Origin: CBDEFX01 sp965237635
GTDB taxonomy: Bacteria; Chloroflexota; Dehalococcoidia; Lucifugimonadales; CAUZJF01
Length of the DNA stretch: 64,000 nt
NCBI GenBank assembly: GCA_965237635.1
Contig: CBDEFX010000002.1
Coordinates: forward strand, 1,984,001-2,048,000
Reading direction: 5' to 3'
Position 1 is the first letter of the stretch. Each line of letters begins with the position of its first letter. A program made the position numbers and the translations under genes. This document shows, piece by piece, positions 1 to 8,806 of this stretch. The notes under the pieces are model-generated. The model did no database searches, was not told the origin of the DNA, and saw only the letters and a program-made list of their open reading frames with translations.

Positions 1-634
1 CCGTGTACTCCGTGCCCGTGCTCCCGGTGTCCGCTGCGATGGCCGAGAGGGAGTTTGTGTCCACACCCCGCAGCACCCTGTAACCGGTGACGGTCCCCCG
101 GCTGGGGGCCGTCCAGGTGAGGGTCACGCTGTCATGGGCCACCTGGGGGGCGGTGAGCCCGGTGGGGGCCGCCGGCGGATCGTCCTTGACCCTTGTGGTC
201 ATGGTTTCCGTCCATGGACCGCTCCAGGGGCCGTTGTTCTGCCCGCCGTTGGTGTACCGGGCGCGGGCCATGACCTTGAAGGTCTCGCCCTTGGTCAGCC
301 CGGTGAGGGTGATGGACCGCTTCTCACCGCTGGGGTACTCGTTCCCCCGATTGGCCTCGTTGGAGTTCTTGTAGGAGAGAAAGTCCAAGCCCTGTTCCGC
401 CCAAATAATCCGGTAGTCTGACGGGGCCGGGTCGGGCGCATCCCAAGAGGCCGTCAGCTCACCGGGGGTGGCGCTGGAGAGGCGGAGGTTGGGGACGGCG
501 CCGCGGTCGCTCTGGGCCTGGGCGCTCGTGCTGACGAGCAGGAGGGCCGCGATCATGGACATGGCCGCGAGGGTGGCCAGGGTTATGAGTACCCTCCCCG
601 GGGTGGTGGCTGAATTCCTCTTGTTGGACAGCAT
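1..634 (-). CDS. Secreted fibronectin type III repeat protein (3' end off the window)
   Basis: The frame is open from ATG at 634 to the left edge (211 codons, no stop), so the C-terminus is missing. The N-terminus is a classical signal peptide: basic start MLSNKRNS, a hydrophobic core (LITLATLAAMSMIAALLLV) and a likely signal-peptidase cut after AQA near residue 40. Two beta-sandwich repeats of fibronectin type III character follow, about residues 45-145 and 147 onward, each with the TASW / TLTW core-Trp strand and a later aromatic-rich strand (DYRIIW, GYRVLRG). A purine-rich GGGGAGAG lies upstream of the ATG. The role is probably extracellular binding or adhesion; FN3 repeats do not define a ligand. 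It is transcribed divergently from the kinase gene to its right. Confidence 0.8.
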   Translation of the reverse strand, partial: MLSNKRNSATTPGRVLITLATLAAMSMIAALLLVSTSAQAQSDRGAVPNLRLSSATPGELTASWDAPDPAPSDYRIIWAEQGLDFLSYKNSNEANRGNEYPSGEKRSITLTGLTKGETFKVMARARYTNGGQNNGPWSGPWTETMTTRVKDDPPAAPTGLTAPQVAHDSVTLTWTAPSRGTVTGYRVLRGVDTNSLSAIAADTGSTGTEYT

Positions 635-1142
635 GACTGCTCTCTCCCCTTATGCCGTCGGATCGCACTCGTATGCGGCCACTCTTGGATGAGGATCTCC
701 CCAGCGTCCGGGTCCGTCCCCGAGCCGCTCAGGGTCACCGGGGCCCCCTGGGCCACGTTGGGCTTGTCGGGTCTGCGTCCACCCAGGGCGCCTCATCAAT
801 CTCACCTGTTCCTGGGTTCATGTCTTCGTGGGATAGCCGGTCACCCACCTCGGCGGCCGTTGCTGAAGAGCTCTCCGTCCCGATCCCTCCCCAGCCTTTC
901 AGCGTTAACGTGGAGGGCAGGCCCGCCCACGTTCTCGGGAACATCTATACGTCTGTTGGATGCCAAACGGACACTGCCTCCCCTATTGGCCAGGCTGCTA
1001 AAGAGTGTTGCATTTGCCTCCGGTGTTGCAAAAGATGAATATGGTAAAAATGGCCTTTGCCTTTTACCCATTTTTGATAGAGCGCTTTGCCTAGTCCCAT
1101 TGGTACAAAGTGCTCTACTAGCATTTGGACAATTGATGTAAA
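635..1142. other. Intergenic region, no gene supported
   Basis: About 500 bases between the divergent FN3 and kinase genes. Open frames here have no recognisable protein character and run antiparallel to each other. The only local structure noticed is an imperfectly centred inverted repeat, GACAATT and AATTGTC at 1128-1134 and 1141-1147, just upstream of the kinase, which could be an operator. Confidence 0.4.
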
Positions 1143-1199
1143 TTGTCAGTAGCAAACGCCGGGGACACCGCGGCTATAAGCGGATGTATTCAATGCGGC

Positions 1200-2468
1200 A
1201 TGGTGAAAGCGAATCCAAGCCTGTCACTGCGGACTGGGAGCCTCGACTTGCCCAAGGCTGACATGGGAGCCATAGCGAAGCGGTTTTCGCCGGCGATATG
1301 GGCCGATCCCGATGTCGTGCCGTACGCGGCAAGGGTTTCGGTCTGGGGTCGCTGGTTCATCGCATTGGTCTCCGTCATCGAGATAGCCTACCGACCGGGC
1401 TTCTGGTACCCCGACGGCTGGGGGTACGTGCTCCTGCTGGCGCCGCTGGCGACCTTCAATGGCCTGGTCCACTTCCGGCTCTTGACGAACAGGCCGGTCA
1501 CGTGGCGCTGGATGCTCCTCCTCAGCGCCATGGACATTGCGCTGATCACGGCCAGCATCAGCATCGGCCCCGGGTTCGACAGCTTCGTCTTCGTGGCCTA
1601 CTATCCGGCCCTCGCGCTGTTTGCCTTGGTCTTCACGTCCCTTTGGCTCGGCCTGGCCTGGACGACGATGACCGCCGCCGCCTATGCCCTCGTATGCTGG
1701 ATGGCGGGCGCCGGTCTCGACATCGATGCGGGCGATGAGAAGGTGCTGGTGGGCAGGTTGGCGGCGATGTACGCCCTGGTGTTGTGCGTCAGCCTCATCA
1801 CCCGGTTCGAACGCATCAGGAGGCAGACGGCGGTGGACAGGGAGCGGCAGGTGCAGCGGGAACGCATCGAGTTCTCCCAGGAGGTTCACGACACGACCGC
1901 GCAGACCGCCTACATGATTTCCCTGGGGATTCACAGGGCCAGGGAGTTGGCCGGCACGTCAAACGAGGCGCTGGTGGCCGCTCTGGATGCGACCTCGGCG
2001 CTGTCGAGGTCGGCTATGTGGGAGCTGAGACGCCCCATCGACGCGGGCCACATCTTCGAGGGCAGGGAGCTGGGACGGGTGTTGTGGTCGCACTGTGCGA
2101 CATTCGAGAAGATCACCGCCGTCCCTGCCAGGATGTCGCAGTCGGGGACCGAGCCCCCGCTCGCCACGGAGACCCGAGCCCGTCTCTTCTCCATAGCGCA
2201 CAACGCGCTGACCAATGCATTCGTGCACGCCCGGCCCGGCAGGGTCGAGGTCAGGCTGAGCTTCGAGGCCGACCACATCCGGCTGTCCGTCTCGGACGAC
2301 GGTGTGGGCCTCCCTGACGACTACGCCGAGCGCGGCCGCGGCTTCGACGGCATGAGGACGGACGCCGAGCAGATGAGAGGAAGGCTCATCGTGGAGAGTG
2401 GCAAGGGGGAAGGCGGAACGACCATTGCTTGCGTGGTCCCCTATGAGGCGGACCAAAGAGGAGGCTGA
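1200..2468 (+). CDS. NarL-type sensor histidine kinase (HisKA_3 / LiaS-DegS class)
   Basis: Membrane sensor kinase, about 422 residues from ATG 1200. TTG at 1143 and ATG at 1263 (preceded by AAGG) are alternative starts. The N-terminal half has several hydrophobic membrane segments between about residues 35 and 200 (for example YVLLLAPLATF, LLLSAMDIALITASI, ALFALVFTSLWLGLAW). A basic linker leads to the dimerisation/phosphoacceptor helix EFSQEVHDTTAQTAYMI, where the His of HDTTAQ is the phosphorylation site. An HATPase_c domain follows with N-box HNALTNAFVHA and G-boxes SDDGVGLPDD and GRGFDGM. The stop is one base from the ATG of the response regulator at 2470, so this is a two-component operon. 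The signal is unknown. Confidence 0.88.
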   Translation: MVKANPSLSLRTGSLDLPKADMGAIAKRFSPAIWADPDVVPYAARVSVWGRWFIALVSVIEIAYRPGFWYPDGWGYVLLLAPLATFNGLVHFRLLTNRPVTWRWMLLLSAMDIALITASISIGPGFDSFVFVAYYPALALFALVFTSLWLGLAWTTMTAAAYALVCWMAGAGLDIDAGDEKVLVGRLAAMYALVLCVSLITRFERIRRQTAVDRERQVQRERIEFSQEVHDTTAQTAYMISLGIHRARELAGTSNEALVAALDATSALSRSAMWELRRPIDAGHIFEGRELGRVLWSHCATFEKITAVPARMSQSGTEPPLATETRARLFSIAHNALTNAFVHARPGRVEVRLSFEADHIRLSVSDDGVGLPDDYAERGRGFDGMRTDAEQMRGRLIVESGKGEGGTTIACVVPYEADQRGG

Positions 2469-2469
2469 G

Positions 2470-3171
2470 ATGTCAACGGCAGATCGGATACGGGTGATGG
2501 TGGTGGACGATCATCCGATTATGCGGAGCGGCTTGCGGGATACGCTGGAAGCATCGGGCCGCTTCGAGGTGGTGGGGCAGGCCGAGGACGGAGAGGAGGC
2601 GGTGAGGACCGTCGAAGGGATCGACCCGCAGGTCATCGTCATGGATGTGATCATGCCGAACAAGGACGGCATCGATGCCTGCCGGGACATCATGGAACTT
2701 CTGCCCAACACACGGGTGCTGATGCTGACTGCCTCGACGGAGGAGGATGCGGTGATAGAGGCGGTCGCCGCCGGTGCGACGGGCTACCTTCAGAAGTACT
2801 CACGACCGGAGAAACTGGTGGAGGCCGTTCTGGATGTGGCAAGAGGTCGGCTGCGAATACCCGGCAAGGTGGTGCGGGAGGTATTCGCCATAGTCCGCGG
2901 CGACCGTGAGTTCGCCGCCCGCTAGGCCCCGGACAAGTTGACGGCGCTGGAGCGGGAGACCCTGACGCTGTTCGCCAGCGGCAAGTCGTACACCGAGATC
3001 GCCGAGGCGAGGGGCAACAGCACCGTGACCATCCGCAATACCCTCTACCGCATACAGGGGAAGCTGGGCGTCGGGAGGAAACAGGAGCTCGTGATCTGGG
3101 CCGTGCGGAACGGCCTGGTGGACGACGTGGTCGTGGGCAATGACCCCCAGCCGGAATCGGAGGGGCAATGA
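2470..3171 (+). pseudogene. NarL/LuxR-type response regulator split by an in-frame TAG
   Basis: Cognate regulator of the upstream kinase. Residues 1-120 form a receiver domain: acidic pair VVDDHP, phosphoacceptor Asp in VIVMDVIMPNKDG, Thr in LTAS and Lys in YLQKYS. The frame stops at TAG 2923-2925, after EFAAR, then continues in the same frame as a typical LuxR C-terminal helix-turn-helix (LTALERETLTLFASGKSYTEIAEARGNSTVTIRNTLYRI) to TGA at 3169. A TTG at 2938 could restart translation of the DNA-binding half. Either the gene is broken by a point mutation, or a sequencing error is present, or receiver and HTH are made separately. TAG is an ordinary stop elsewhere in the window, so recoding is unlikely. 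Confidence 0.82.
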
Positions 3172-3230
3172 CCCGCGACCCATAGCTGCGACGGGTCTGA
3201 GGCCAAGATCAATCAGGCGGCGCGGGTCCC

Positions 3231-3360
3231 GTGCGAGCCACCGTGAGGAGGCTGCGCCGCGAGCTCGGCGAGCACGCAGACGACCCCACCTACATCTTTG
3301 CCGAGCCGCGCGTCGGCTACTGGATGCCGAAGGGGAAGACGGTGGAAGAAGAAACTACAT
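3231..3360 (+). pseudogene. C-terminal winged-helix remnant of an OmpR/KdpE-type response regulator
   Basis: The segment beginning VRATVRRLRRELGEHADD and running through PTYIFAEPRVGYWMPKG is the recognition helix and terminal beta-hairpin of an OmpR-family winged helix, as in KdpE-like regulators. Neither the receiver domain nor the first part of the DNA-binding domain is present upstream, and after MPKGKTVEEET the reading frame runs into unrelated sequence. It is therefore a gene fragment without its own function. It belongs to a different family from the NarL-type regulator just upstream. Confidence 0.6.
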
Positions 3361-3408
3361 GTCCGAAGAGAGGCATACGTCAGAAGATATTGAAGACGGA
3401 GGAACTGA

Positions 3409-3960
3409 GTGAAACTGGTGCGAGGTTGGGAAAGCCGATATGCGCCGAACGTTACAGGCGGATTAAAGCTGAGCAAGGCAGGGCTTTACAGAGCGATTGG
3501 AGAAGAGGAAGGACTAGGAGATAGAAGGGAAGGCGAGTTCCGCATGCGCATGCAAGGAAAGGTCACCTCTACATCGGACGAGAGCGAGGACGCCCTTTTG
3601 CGCCTGTCGAAGGAGAACCAAGAATGCATAGACGCTGAAACGGCAAAAGGGGTACGAGAGTCCTTGGCGATGGAACTGGACGACCCGGAGCTAGAAATAG
3701 AAATGGAGAACCTGGAACCGGGAGTGTGGGAGTCACGGCAAAACCTTAAGGTGGAAGATTCCGCACTCGGTAGCCCTTTCCTTTTCTGTTTACCGAGGGA
3801 GCCTGCAGGAATGTCCGACGTGTTGGAGTCCGATAGGCGACCGCTGCAGGACGCTCAAGGGCAAAGTGACAGCGGAGCATATCGGGCGGATTATCCTGCA
3901 TCCACGTTCACGGGATATGGTGCGGTATCCGGCTGCTTGTCCCGTGTGCAAGCGTGGTGA
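3409..3960 (+). pseudogene. Hypothetical protein, probably 3'-truncated at a phage junction
   Basis: GTG-started frame of 183 codons. The first ~130 residues are rich in charged residues and read like a real soluble protein (GGLKLSKAGLYRAIGEEEG, ELEIEMENLEPGVWESRQN, ALGSPFLFCLPREP). From about base 3800 the protein loses this character, while another frame starts to encode a zinc-ribbon (see 3803-4030). I read this as a chromosomal gene whose 3' part was replaced by phage-derived DNA at about 3795-3810. I cannot assign a function. Confidence 0.45.
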
Positions 3961-4030
3961 GGGTATGGGCTGCGTGAGCCTGTACACCGGACGCGATGTT
4001 CACCCACACAAAGACCGGCCAGCGAGGTAG
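3803..4030 (+). pseudogene. Phage-type zinc-ribbon protein, 5' end missing
   Basis: This frame reads CPTCWSPIGDRCRTLKG, then EHIGR, then CPVCKRGEGMGC, ending at TAG 4028-4030. The CxxC-x6-C and later CxxC pairs are a zinc-binding pattern common in small phage proteins. No ATG, GTG or TTG lies in frame just upstream, and the preceding sequence belongs to a different gene, so the 5' end is lost. It ends three bases before the VapE-type gene, consistent with the phage early-gene order. The binding partner is unknown. Confidence 0.5.
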
Positions 4031-4033
4031 AGA

Positions 4034-5500
4034 ATGCAAACAGAATTAGAACAGCACGAAGCCAAGATGAAGAAATACGGACTGGTTCGTGTTCCTTCCC
4101 TTCCCCCTGACCCTGAGCGTGAACGTACACGCTTACGCAAGGTCGCCATTCTAGGCATGAACACCTACCGGAAACGTCTACCGAAGGAATCACCCGACGA
4201 ATACAAGCCCGTCGTGGATTGGGAGGCCGAGATAGCAAAGGCTATGCACGAAAAGATGACCGCACCGTTAGGCATTGGCGAATGGTTCCATGACGAACCT
4301 TGCGGCGTCCCTGACGGTGGCAAGGCGGGCCTCACACAGGCGTTCGAATTCCTAGGAGTGGAGGCGCGGTACAACACCCGTTCATCACGTGCGGAGATAC
4401 GCCATGAGTCATTCGCGGACGGATGGCGCACGATGCACGACCGCCTAGCGGCGGAGATTCGGGAAGTGTTGAGCAAGCGGTTTGAATATGAAAAGCGTGA
4501 GGGTGTCAAGACGCCGCTCAAGTTTGGGCGGGACGCCTGGGCGGACACCTTTAACGCCTACCTTTTCGGGCGGGAAGTTGACCCCTTCGCGGAGTGGCTT
4601 GACGCCTTGCCAAGGTGGGACAGAGTTGACCGTCTAGGCGGATGGCTTGAGCAGGTTTTCACCATCGACGACCCTAACGGACTGGTGGCATGGACAAGCC
4701 GCTTTATCCTTCTCGGCGCTGTCACGCGGGCCTATAAGCCAGGGGCGAAACTTGACGAAATGCCGGTGCTAATCGGTAGAGGCGGCATCGGAAAATCGAC
4801 CGCTTTAAGGTACATCCTACCGCCTGAAATGCCAAGGCTGTTTTCGGACGGTCTACACCTTGCGGGAACACCCCAGGAACGGGCGGAGGCGCTGCAGGGC
4901 CGCGTCATTGTAGAGGCGTCGGAACTGGCCGGTGTCTCACGTGCGGACTTGGCAAGCCTCAAGGCGTTTCTATCACGGACGGACGACGGGGCGGTGAGAC
5001 TGGCGTTTCGGCGTGACCCTGAATTGATGCTCAGGCGGGCTATCATCGTCGGCACCAGCGACGTTGAATCACCGTTACCCAACGACAGGAACCTTAGACG
5101 TTGGGCTCCGATCTACCTGCAGGGCGGGAATCCGGCCAAGTTGCGCGAGTACCTTGACGCTAATCGGGTGCAATTATGGGCACAGGCTGTCCACGTGTAC
5201 AAGGATGGTGCGGAGGCGCGTCTACCGGATGCACTAGTCAAGGAACAGTTTACCGCTACATCTAGGGCAAGGTCGCGTGACGTGGTGATTGAGGACGCGG
5301 TAGACCTATGGACAGCTAACCAGACGCAAGGCTTCACGATGGCCGAGTGTGCCGAGGGTATAGGGCTGACTGATGTAAGCAAGGGATCACGCCTACATAT
5401 GCGCGATCAACACCGCTTAGGGGCGGCTCTTGATGGCCTTGGATACACCCGCAAGCGGGAGACAGTGGACGGTGTGCGCAAGTGGCTATGGAACAAATAG
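4034..5500 (+). CDS. VapE-type phage primase/helicase (virulence-associated E family)
   Basis: A 488-residue protein of the VapE family (PF05272), found in phages, satellites and integrated islands, where it acts as an SF3-like replicative ATPase. The core starts around residue 180 (DPFAEWLDALPRWDRVDRL, the family entry motif). The Walker A is GRGGIGKSTALRYIL near residue 250 and the acidic Walker B-like segment is VIVEASEL near 295. Then follow the arginine-rich AFRRDPELMLRRAIIVGTSD sensor region and NDRNLRRWAPI. The C-terminal ~90 residues look like a winged helix ending in TRKRETVDGVRKWLWNK. Length is normal and the frame is intact. The ATG is preceded by GAGGTAGAGA. It is the best preserved gene of the phage remnant. 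Confidence 0.85.
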   Translation: MQTELEQHEAKMKKYGLVRVPSLPPDPERERTRLRKVAILGMNTYRKRLPKESPDEYKPVVDWEAEIAKAMHEKMTAPLGIGEWFHDEPCGVPDGGKAGLTQAFEFLGVEARYNTRSSRAEIRHESFADGWRTMHDRLAAEIREVLSKRFEYEKREGVKTPLKFGRDAWADTFNAYLFGREVDPFAEWLDALPRWDRVDRLGGWLEQVFTIDDPNGLVAWTSRFILLGAVTRAYKPGAKLDEMPVLIGRGGIGKSTALRYILPPEMPRLFSDGLHLAGTPQERAEALQGRVIVEASELAGVSRADLASLKAFLSRTDDGAVRLAFRRDPELMLRRAIIVGTSDVESPLPNDRNLRRWAPIYLQGGNPAKLREYLDANRVQLWAQAVHVYKDGAEARLPDALVKEQFTATSRARSRDVVIEDAVDLWTANQTQGFTMAECAEGIGLTDVSKGSRLHMRDQHRLGAALDGLGYTRKRETVDGVRKWLWNK

Positions 5501-5516
5501 TGTTCCACGTGGAACA
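5501..5516. promoter_or_regulatory. parS-like 16-bp perfect palindrome
   Basis: TGTTCCACGTGGAACA sits immediately after the VapE-type stop codon. It matches the ParB/Spo0J site TGTTNCACGTGNAACA and is fully self-complementary. A half-site-like TGGAACAG repeats just downstream. No parA or parB gene is visible in the window, so binding by a host or phage ParB is inference. A plain transcriptional operator is also possible. Confidence 0.45.
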
Positions 5517-5824
5517 GAAATGGAACAGAAAATGACGGCCAACGCGGACGTGTCCACCACTTTTACGGGCGCTCCGCTAGGAACGATTTATACCTGGGCT
5601 GCCTCCCTCTGCCTCCCTTTTTACAGGGTAGTACTGAAAACTTGGAAAAACTGTGTTGCAAGTGACATACAAGTGACATACAAACGTGTGATACGCATAG
5701 AGTTTCCAGTGTCTATAGGGATTAGGGAGGCAGAGGGAGGCAGGGCATGGGGACCCCTGAGACATTTTGGAAATGGGGGCACCACGCGCACAGTCGGGCC
5801 TATTCCGTGTAAAAAGAGGTCGAA
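5517..5824. repeat. Non-coding phage region with an 18-bp inverted repeat and 11-bp tandem repeats
   Basis: No convincing gene lies between the VapE-type gene and terL. The region holds a perfect inverted repeat with arms at 5601-5618 (GCCTCCCTCTGCCTCCCT) and 5724-5741, separated by 105 bases. Within that loop are two tandem copies of CAAGTGACATA at 5659-5669 and 5670-5680. Such iteron-like and hairpin features suit a replication or packaging control region of a phage or satellite, but the role is not shown. Confidence 0.5.
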
Positions 5825-7030
5825 ATGGAGACTCTGAGGGCGTTTCAAACACGGTTCCTAGCGGGCGCTTTGGCCCCTGGGACGGACGTTGCGGCCCTTA
5901 GCATACCCAGGGGCAACGGTAAGTCATTCCTTGCGGCTCATATCCTGCATCGGTGCCTTACCCCAGGCGACCCGCTCCACGTTTCCGGTGCCGAGTACCT
6001 ACTTTGTGCGGCATCCATCGAGCAAAGTAGGCTTGTCTACAGGTTCATCCGTGCGGAGCTTGAGGGTGACACGGAATACCGCCTTGTGGACAGCACAACG
6101 CGCCTCGGAATCACCCATAAACCGTCAAATACCCGTCTCCGTGTGCTGTCTTCCAACGGTAAAACGGCGTTCGGAATCGTGAACTGTCCGATTCTAGTAG
6201 CAGACGAACCAGGCAGTTGGGAAATTGTAGGCGGAACCTTGATGTACGACGCGATTGTGACGGCTTTGGGCAAGCCTGGCTCACCGATGAAGGCGCTTTT
6301 CATTGGCACACTTGCGCCGAGCTTTGACGGATGGTGGCACAACCTTGTCAACGACGGGAGCGGCCCGACGACCTACATTCAGGCGCTCAAGGGCGACCCG
6401 AACCGTTGGGATAAGTGGGGTGAGATTCGTAGAGTCAACCCGCTAACGGCCATCTCCCCTGAATTCAGAAAACGTCTCCTAATCGAGCGTGACGCGGCCC
6501 GTCTGGACAGTCGGTTACTGGCCCGTTTCAAGTCCTACCGTCTCAACCTGCCGTCGGGCGACGAAAGTGAGGTACTTTTGACCGTGGACGACTGGACAAC
6601 GATAGAGTCCCGGCCCGTCCCTAAGCGTGTTGGAAAGCCTATCGTCGCTGTAGACCTTGGAGGCGGTCGCGCATGGAGTAGTGCGGTCGCTCTTTGGGGT
6701 AACGGTAGAGTAGAGGCGCGGGCTATTGCTCCGGGTATCCCTGACCTTGCCGAGCAGGAGCGGCGCGACCGTGCGCCTACTGGTCAGTATGCCGCCCTCT
6801 TTGATAGCGGCCAGCTTGACGTTGCGGAGGGCTTACGGGTACAGCCTCCTAAGATGCTTTGGGAGTTGATTATGTCAAGTTGGGGTAAACCGCGTGTGGT
6901 CGTCTGTGACAGATTCAGGCTCTTGGAACTTCAGGACGCAACAAGTAACGGCGTGACCGGGCGGCCTGTCCGCCCCTTGTGCTTCTTTTTGTTTTTCATG
7001 CTTCACCCATCCTGTAGGTTTGTTGAGTAG
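5825..7030 (+). pseudogene. terL: Phage terminase large subunit, 3'-truncated
   Basis: TerL pumps DNA into phage capsids and cuts it. The N-terminal ATPase domain is clear: Walker A SIPRGNGKSFLAA near residue 28 and Walker B CPILVADEPGSW near residue 120, with a coupling Thr/Gly segment after. The nuclease domain begins at IVAVDLGGGRAWS near residue 275, carrying the first catalytic Asp. From about base 6955 the protein becomes nonsense (GVTGRPVRPLCFFLFFML) and stops at 7028-7030, so the last nuclease strands are missing. The sequence after the junction belongs to the inserted restriction-modification locus on the other strand. ATG 5825 follows the purine-rich AAAAGAGGTCGAA. Confidence 0.75.
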
Positions 7031-7144
7031 GTCGTGCCATGCGCGCCGGGCCACTTGGTCTTGCCGCTCATCCAGCTCCGCGCCAATTGTCCGTAGAAGG
7101 TCTATGCGCCACCCATCCGCCAATAGCAGGAAGGCCGATTCCAT
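6875..7144 (-). CDS. Uncharacterised short ORF downstream of hsdS
   Basis: An 89-codon frame starting 8 bases after the hsdS stop on the same strand. Residues 1-65 (FLLLADGWRIDLLRTIG, then AELDERQDQVARRAWHDLLN) read like an alpha-helical protein. The last ~25 codons run across the junction into the terL sequence and are probably not native. It may be the start of a third gene of the restriction-modification locus cut off at the junction. I recognise no family, and it could be a chance frame. Confidence 0.3.
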   Translation of the reverse strand: MESAFLLLADGWRIDLLRTIGAELDERQDQVARRAWHDLLNKPTGWVKHEKQKEAQGADRPPGHAVTCCVLKFQEPESVTDDHTRFTPT

Positions 7145-7152
7145 AAAGGGGA

Positions 7153-7483
7153 CTACGTGTTCTTGCGCTTCATACTACCCTCCGTTACCGCCGGTCTTCG
7201 GATCATGGCTTCAATATCTGCAATGACTTCTTCCTCCAATTCGGTAGCTAAGTCGCGCATCTCGAATGCTCGCACGACCAATCCGCCGATCTCGTCGCGC
7301 ACGCCGTGTGGGGGATCGGGAATCAAGACCTCCCTCGTGTCCTCAGCAGTCAACTCGTCAACCACGCCACCATAGATTTTAGAAGTCAGTTGGTGCCGTC
7401 CATAGGGATTCATCAGGAAGGCGGCCACGTATCCTGCATGTGTTAGGGCAACATCTGGAATGATCCTAAGAATATGCTGGGAT
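7153..7483 (-). pseudogene. hsdS: Type I restriction specificity subunit HsdS, 3' fragment
   Basis: The protein segment HILRIIPDVALTHAGYVAAF, then YGRHQLTSKIYGGVVDELT, EVLIPDPP and the helical tail VVRAFEMRDLATELEEEVIADIE is the end of a target-recognition domain plus the conserved coiled-coil arm of HsdS. The frame continues to the right into IS3 sequence, so the gene is cut at about 7483 by the IS3/IS66 block. Its 5' part lies at 9320-9826. Specificity of the original enzyme cannot be read from this remnant. Confidence 0.65.
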
Positions 7484-7572
7484 TGAGGTGGTACCCAAAA
7501 ACTAGACAACTGGCTAAGAGAGAGTCCAGCTCCTAAAATAACCGGCAACTAACCGACGTGGAGGAGCAGGAC

Positions 7573-7857
7573 ATGAAGCAGACGAGGAATAAGCACAGTC
7601 CGGCGTTCAAGGCCAAGGTGGCCTTGGCCGCCCTTGCGGGGGAAGAGACCATCGCCCAGCTGGCCAGCCGATTTGAGGTCCATCCCAGTCAGATTCACGC
7701 CTGGAAAAGGGCCCTGGCGGAAGGAGCCCCGGAGCTATTTGCCACCAATCAGAAATCCCAGGAGAAAGCCAAGGAAGCTCAGATTAACCACCTCTACCGG
7801 CACATCGGCCAGCTGAAGGTGGAACGCGATTTTTTGTCGGAAAGGTCCGGTCTATGA
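7573..7857 (+). CDS. IS3-family transposase OrfA
   Basis: A 94-residue helix-turn-helix DNA-binding protein: KHSPAFKAKVALAALAGEET, then AQLASRFEVHPSQIHAWKRA, which is the HTH_Tnp_1 pattern, followed by a C-terminal leucine-zipper helix (HLYRHIGQLKVERDFLSE). ATG 7573 has GGAGCAGG just upstream. The stop overlaps the orfB start as ATGA, so orfB is made by coupling or by a frameshifted fusion as in other IS3 elements. Confidence 0.85.
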   Translation: MKQTRNKHSPAFKAKVALAALAGEETIAQLASRFEVHPSQIHAWKRALAEGAPELFATNQKSQEKAKEAQINHLYRHIGQLKVERDFLSERSGL

Positions 7858-8789
7858 GTCGCAGCATACGGCGAGCCATGATAGACCGAGACCACCAGCA
7901 GCTGTCTTTGGTGCGTCAATGTATCCTGCTGGACGTCAGCCGGGCCTCGGTGTACTACCGGTCGGTACCGACCAGGGCAGAAGACCTGGAGTTGATGGCC
8001 CTGATGGACCGTCAGTATTTGAAGACCCCCTTCTACGGCTCCAGGAAGATGAAGGCCTGGCTGCTGCAACAGGGCTATCTGGTGAGCCGAAAAAGGGTTC
8101 GAAGGCTGATGCGGTTGATGGGTCTGGAAGCCATCTACCGGCGTCCCAACACCAGCAAACCAGCGCCGGGACACCGGATCTTTCCCTATCTGCTGAAGGG
8201 AGTGGAGGTTAATCGGGTCGACCAGGTCTGGGCCGCGGACATCACCTACATCCCCATGCCGAAGGGCTTCCTGTACCTGGTGGCCATCATGGACTGGCAC
8301 AGCCGGCACGTGCTGGCCTGGAAGCTCTCCAACACCATGGACACCAGCTTCTGCGTGGCGGCGTTGGAGGAAGCCCTGGGTAAGGGACGACCGGAGATAT
8401 TCAACACCGACCAGGGGAGTCAGTTCACCAGTGAGGCCTTTACCCAGACGTTGCAGGAGCAGAGGGTCCAGGTCAGCATGGATGGTAAGGGTAGGTACCT
8501 GGACAACATCTTCGTGGAGCGGCTGTGGCGGAGCATCAAGTACGAGGAGGTGTATCTGAAAGCTTACCAGACCGTCGCCGAGGCCCGAACTGGGATCAAT
8601 GCCTACCTGGAGTTCTACAACCGGCAGAGGCCTCACCAGGCTTTGGGCTACCGGACCCCAGCAGAGGTGTACCAACATGGCCAGGAAGAAAGGGGAGCAG
8701 CAGCTGAAGAAGCAGGGCTGCCATCGGGCTTGGTGAAACCTAGCGCAGGGGTGGGAGACTCTCTTAATTTAGCCCTCGTGCTGTCTTAA
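7854..8789 (+). CDS. IS3-family transposase OrfB (DDE integrase)
   Basis: A 311-residue rve-type catalytic subunit. The N-terminal HTH_21 region is PFYGSRKMKAWLLQQGYLVSRKRVRRLMR. The catalytic triad is visible: Asp in WAADITYIPM, Asp in FNTDQGSQFT and Glu in FVERLWRSIKYEEVY, 35 residues after the second Asp. The end FYNRQRPHQALGYRTPAEVY is the standard IS3 tail. The frame is intact, so this copy may be active. Confidence 0.9.
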   Translation: MSRSIRRAMIDRDHQQLSLVRQCILLDVSRASVYYRSVPTRAEDLELMALMDRQYLKTPFYGSRKMKAWLLQQGYLVSRKRVRRLMRLMGLEAIYRRPNTSKPAPGHRIFPYLLKGVEVNRVDQVWAADITYIPMPKGFLYLVAIMDWHSRHVLAWKLSNTMDTSFCVAALEEALGKGRPEIFNTDQGSQFTSEAFTQTLQEQRVQVSMDGKGRYLDNIFVERLWRSIKYEEVYLKAYQTVAEARTGINAYLEFYNRQRPHQALGYRTPAEVYQHGQEERGAAAEEAGLPSGLVKPSAGVGDSLNLALVLS

Positions 8790-8806
8790 TAATGGGGTCC
8801 ACCTTA

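Larger units (their letters stand above)
7484..8806 (+). mobile_element. IS3-family insertion sequence, apparently complete
   Basis: About 1.32 kb with orfA and orfB overlapping by ATGA. The ends are imperfect inverted repeats: left TGAGGTGGTACCC at 7484, right reverse complement TAAGGTGGACCCC ending at 8806. It sits at the left edge of an IS66 remnant, which it truncates, and the pair interrupts hsdS. Confidence 0.75.

Noticed and set aside
1224..1934. Long minus-strand open frame opposite the histidine kinase
   Set aside because: Low-complexity shadow of a GC-rich gene; all kinase motifs are on the plus strand.
5430..5837. 135-codon plus-strand frame between VapE-type gene and terL
   Set aside because: It runs through the parS-like palindrome and repeat arms; the composition is not protein-like.
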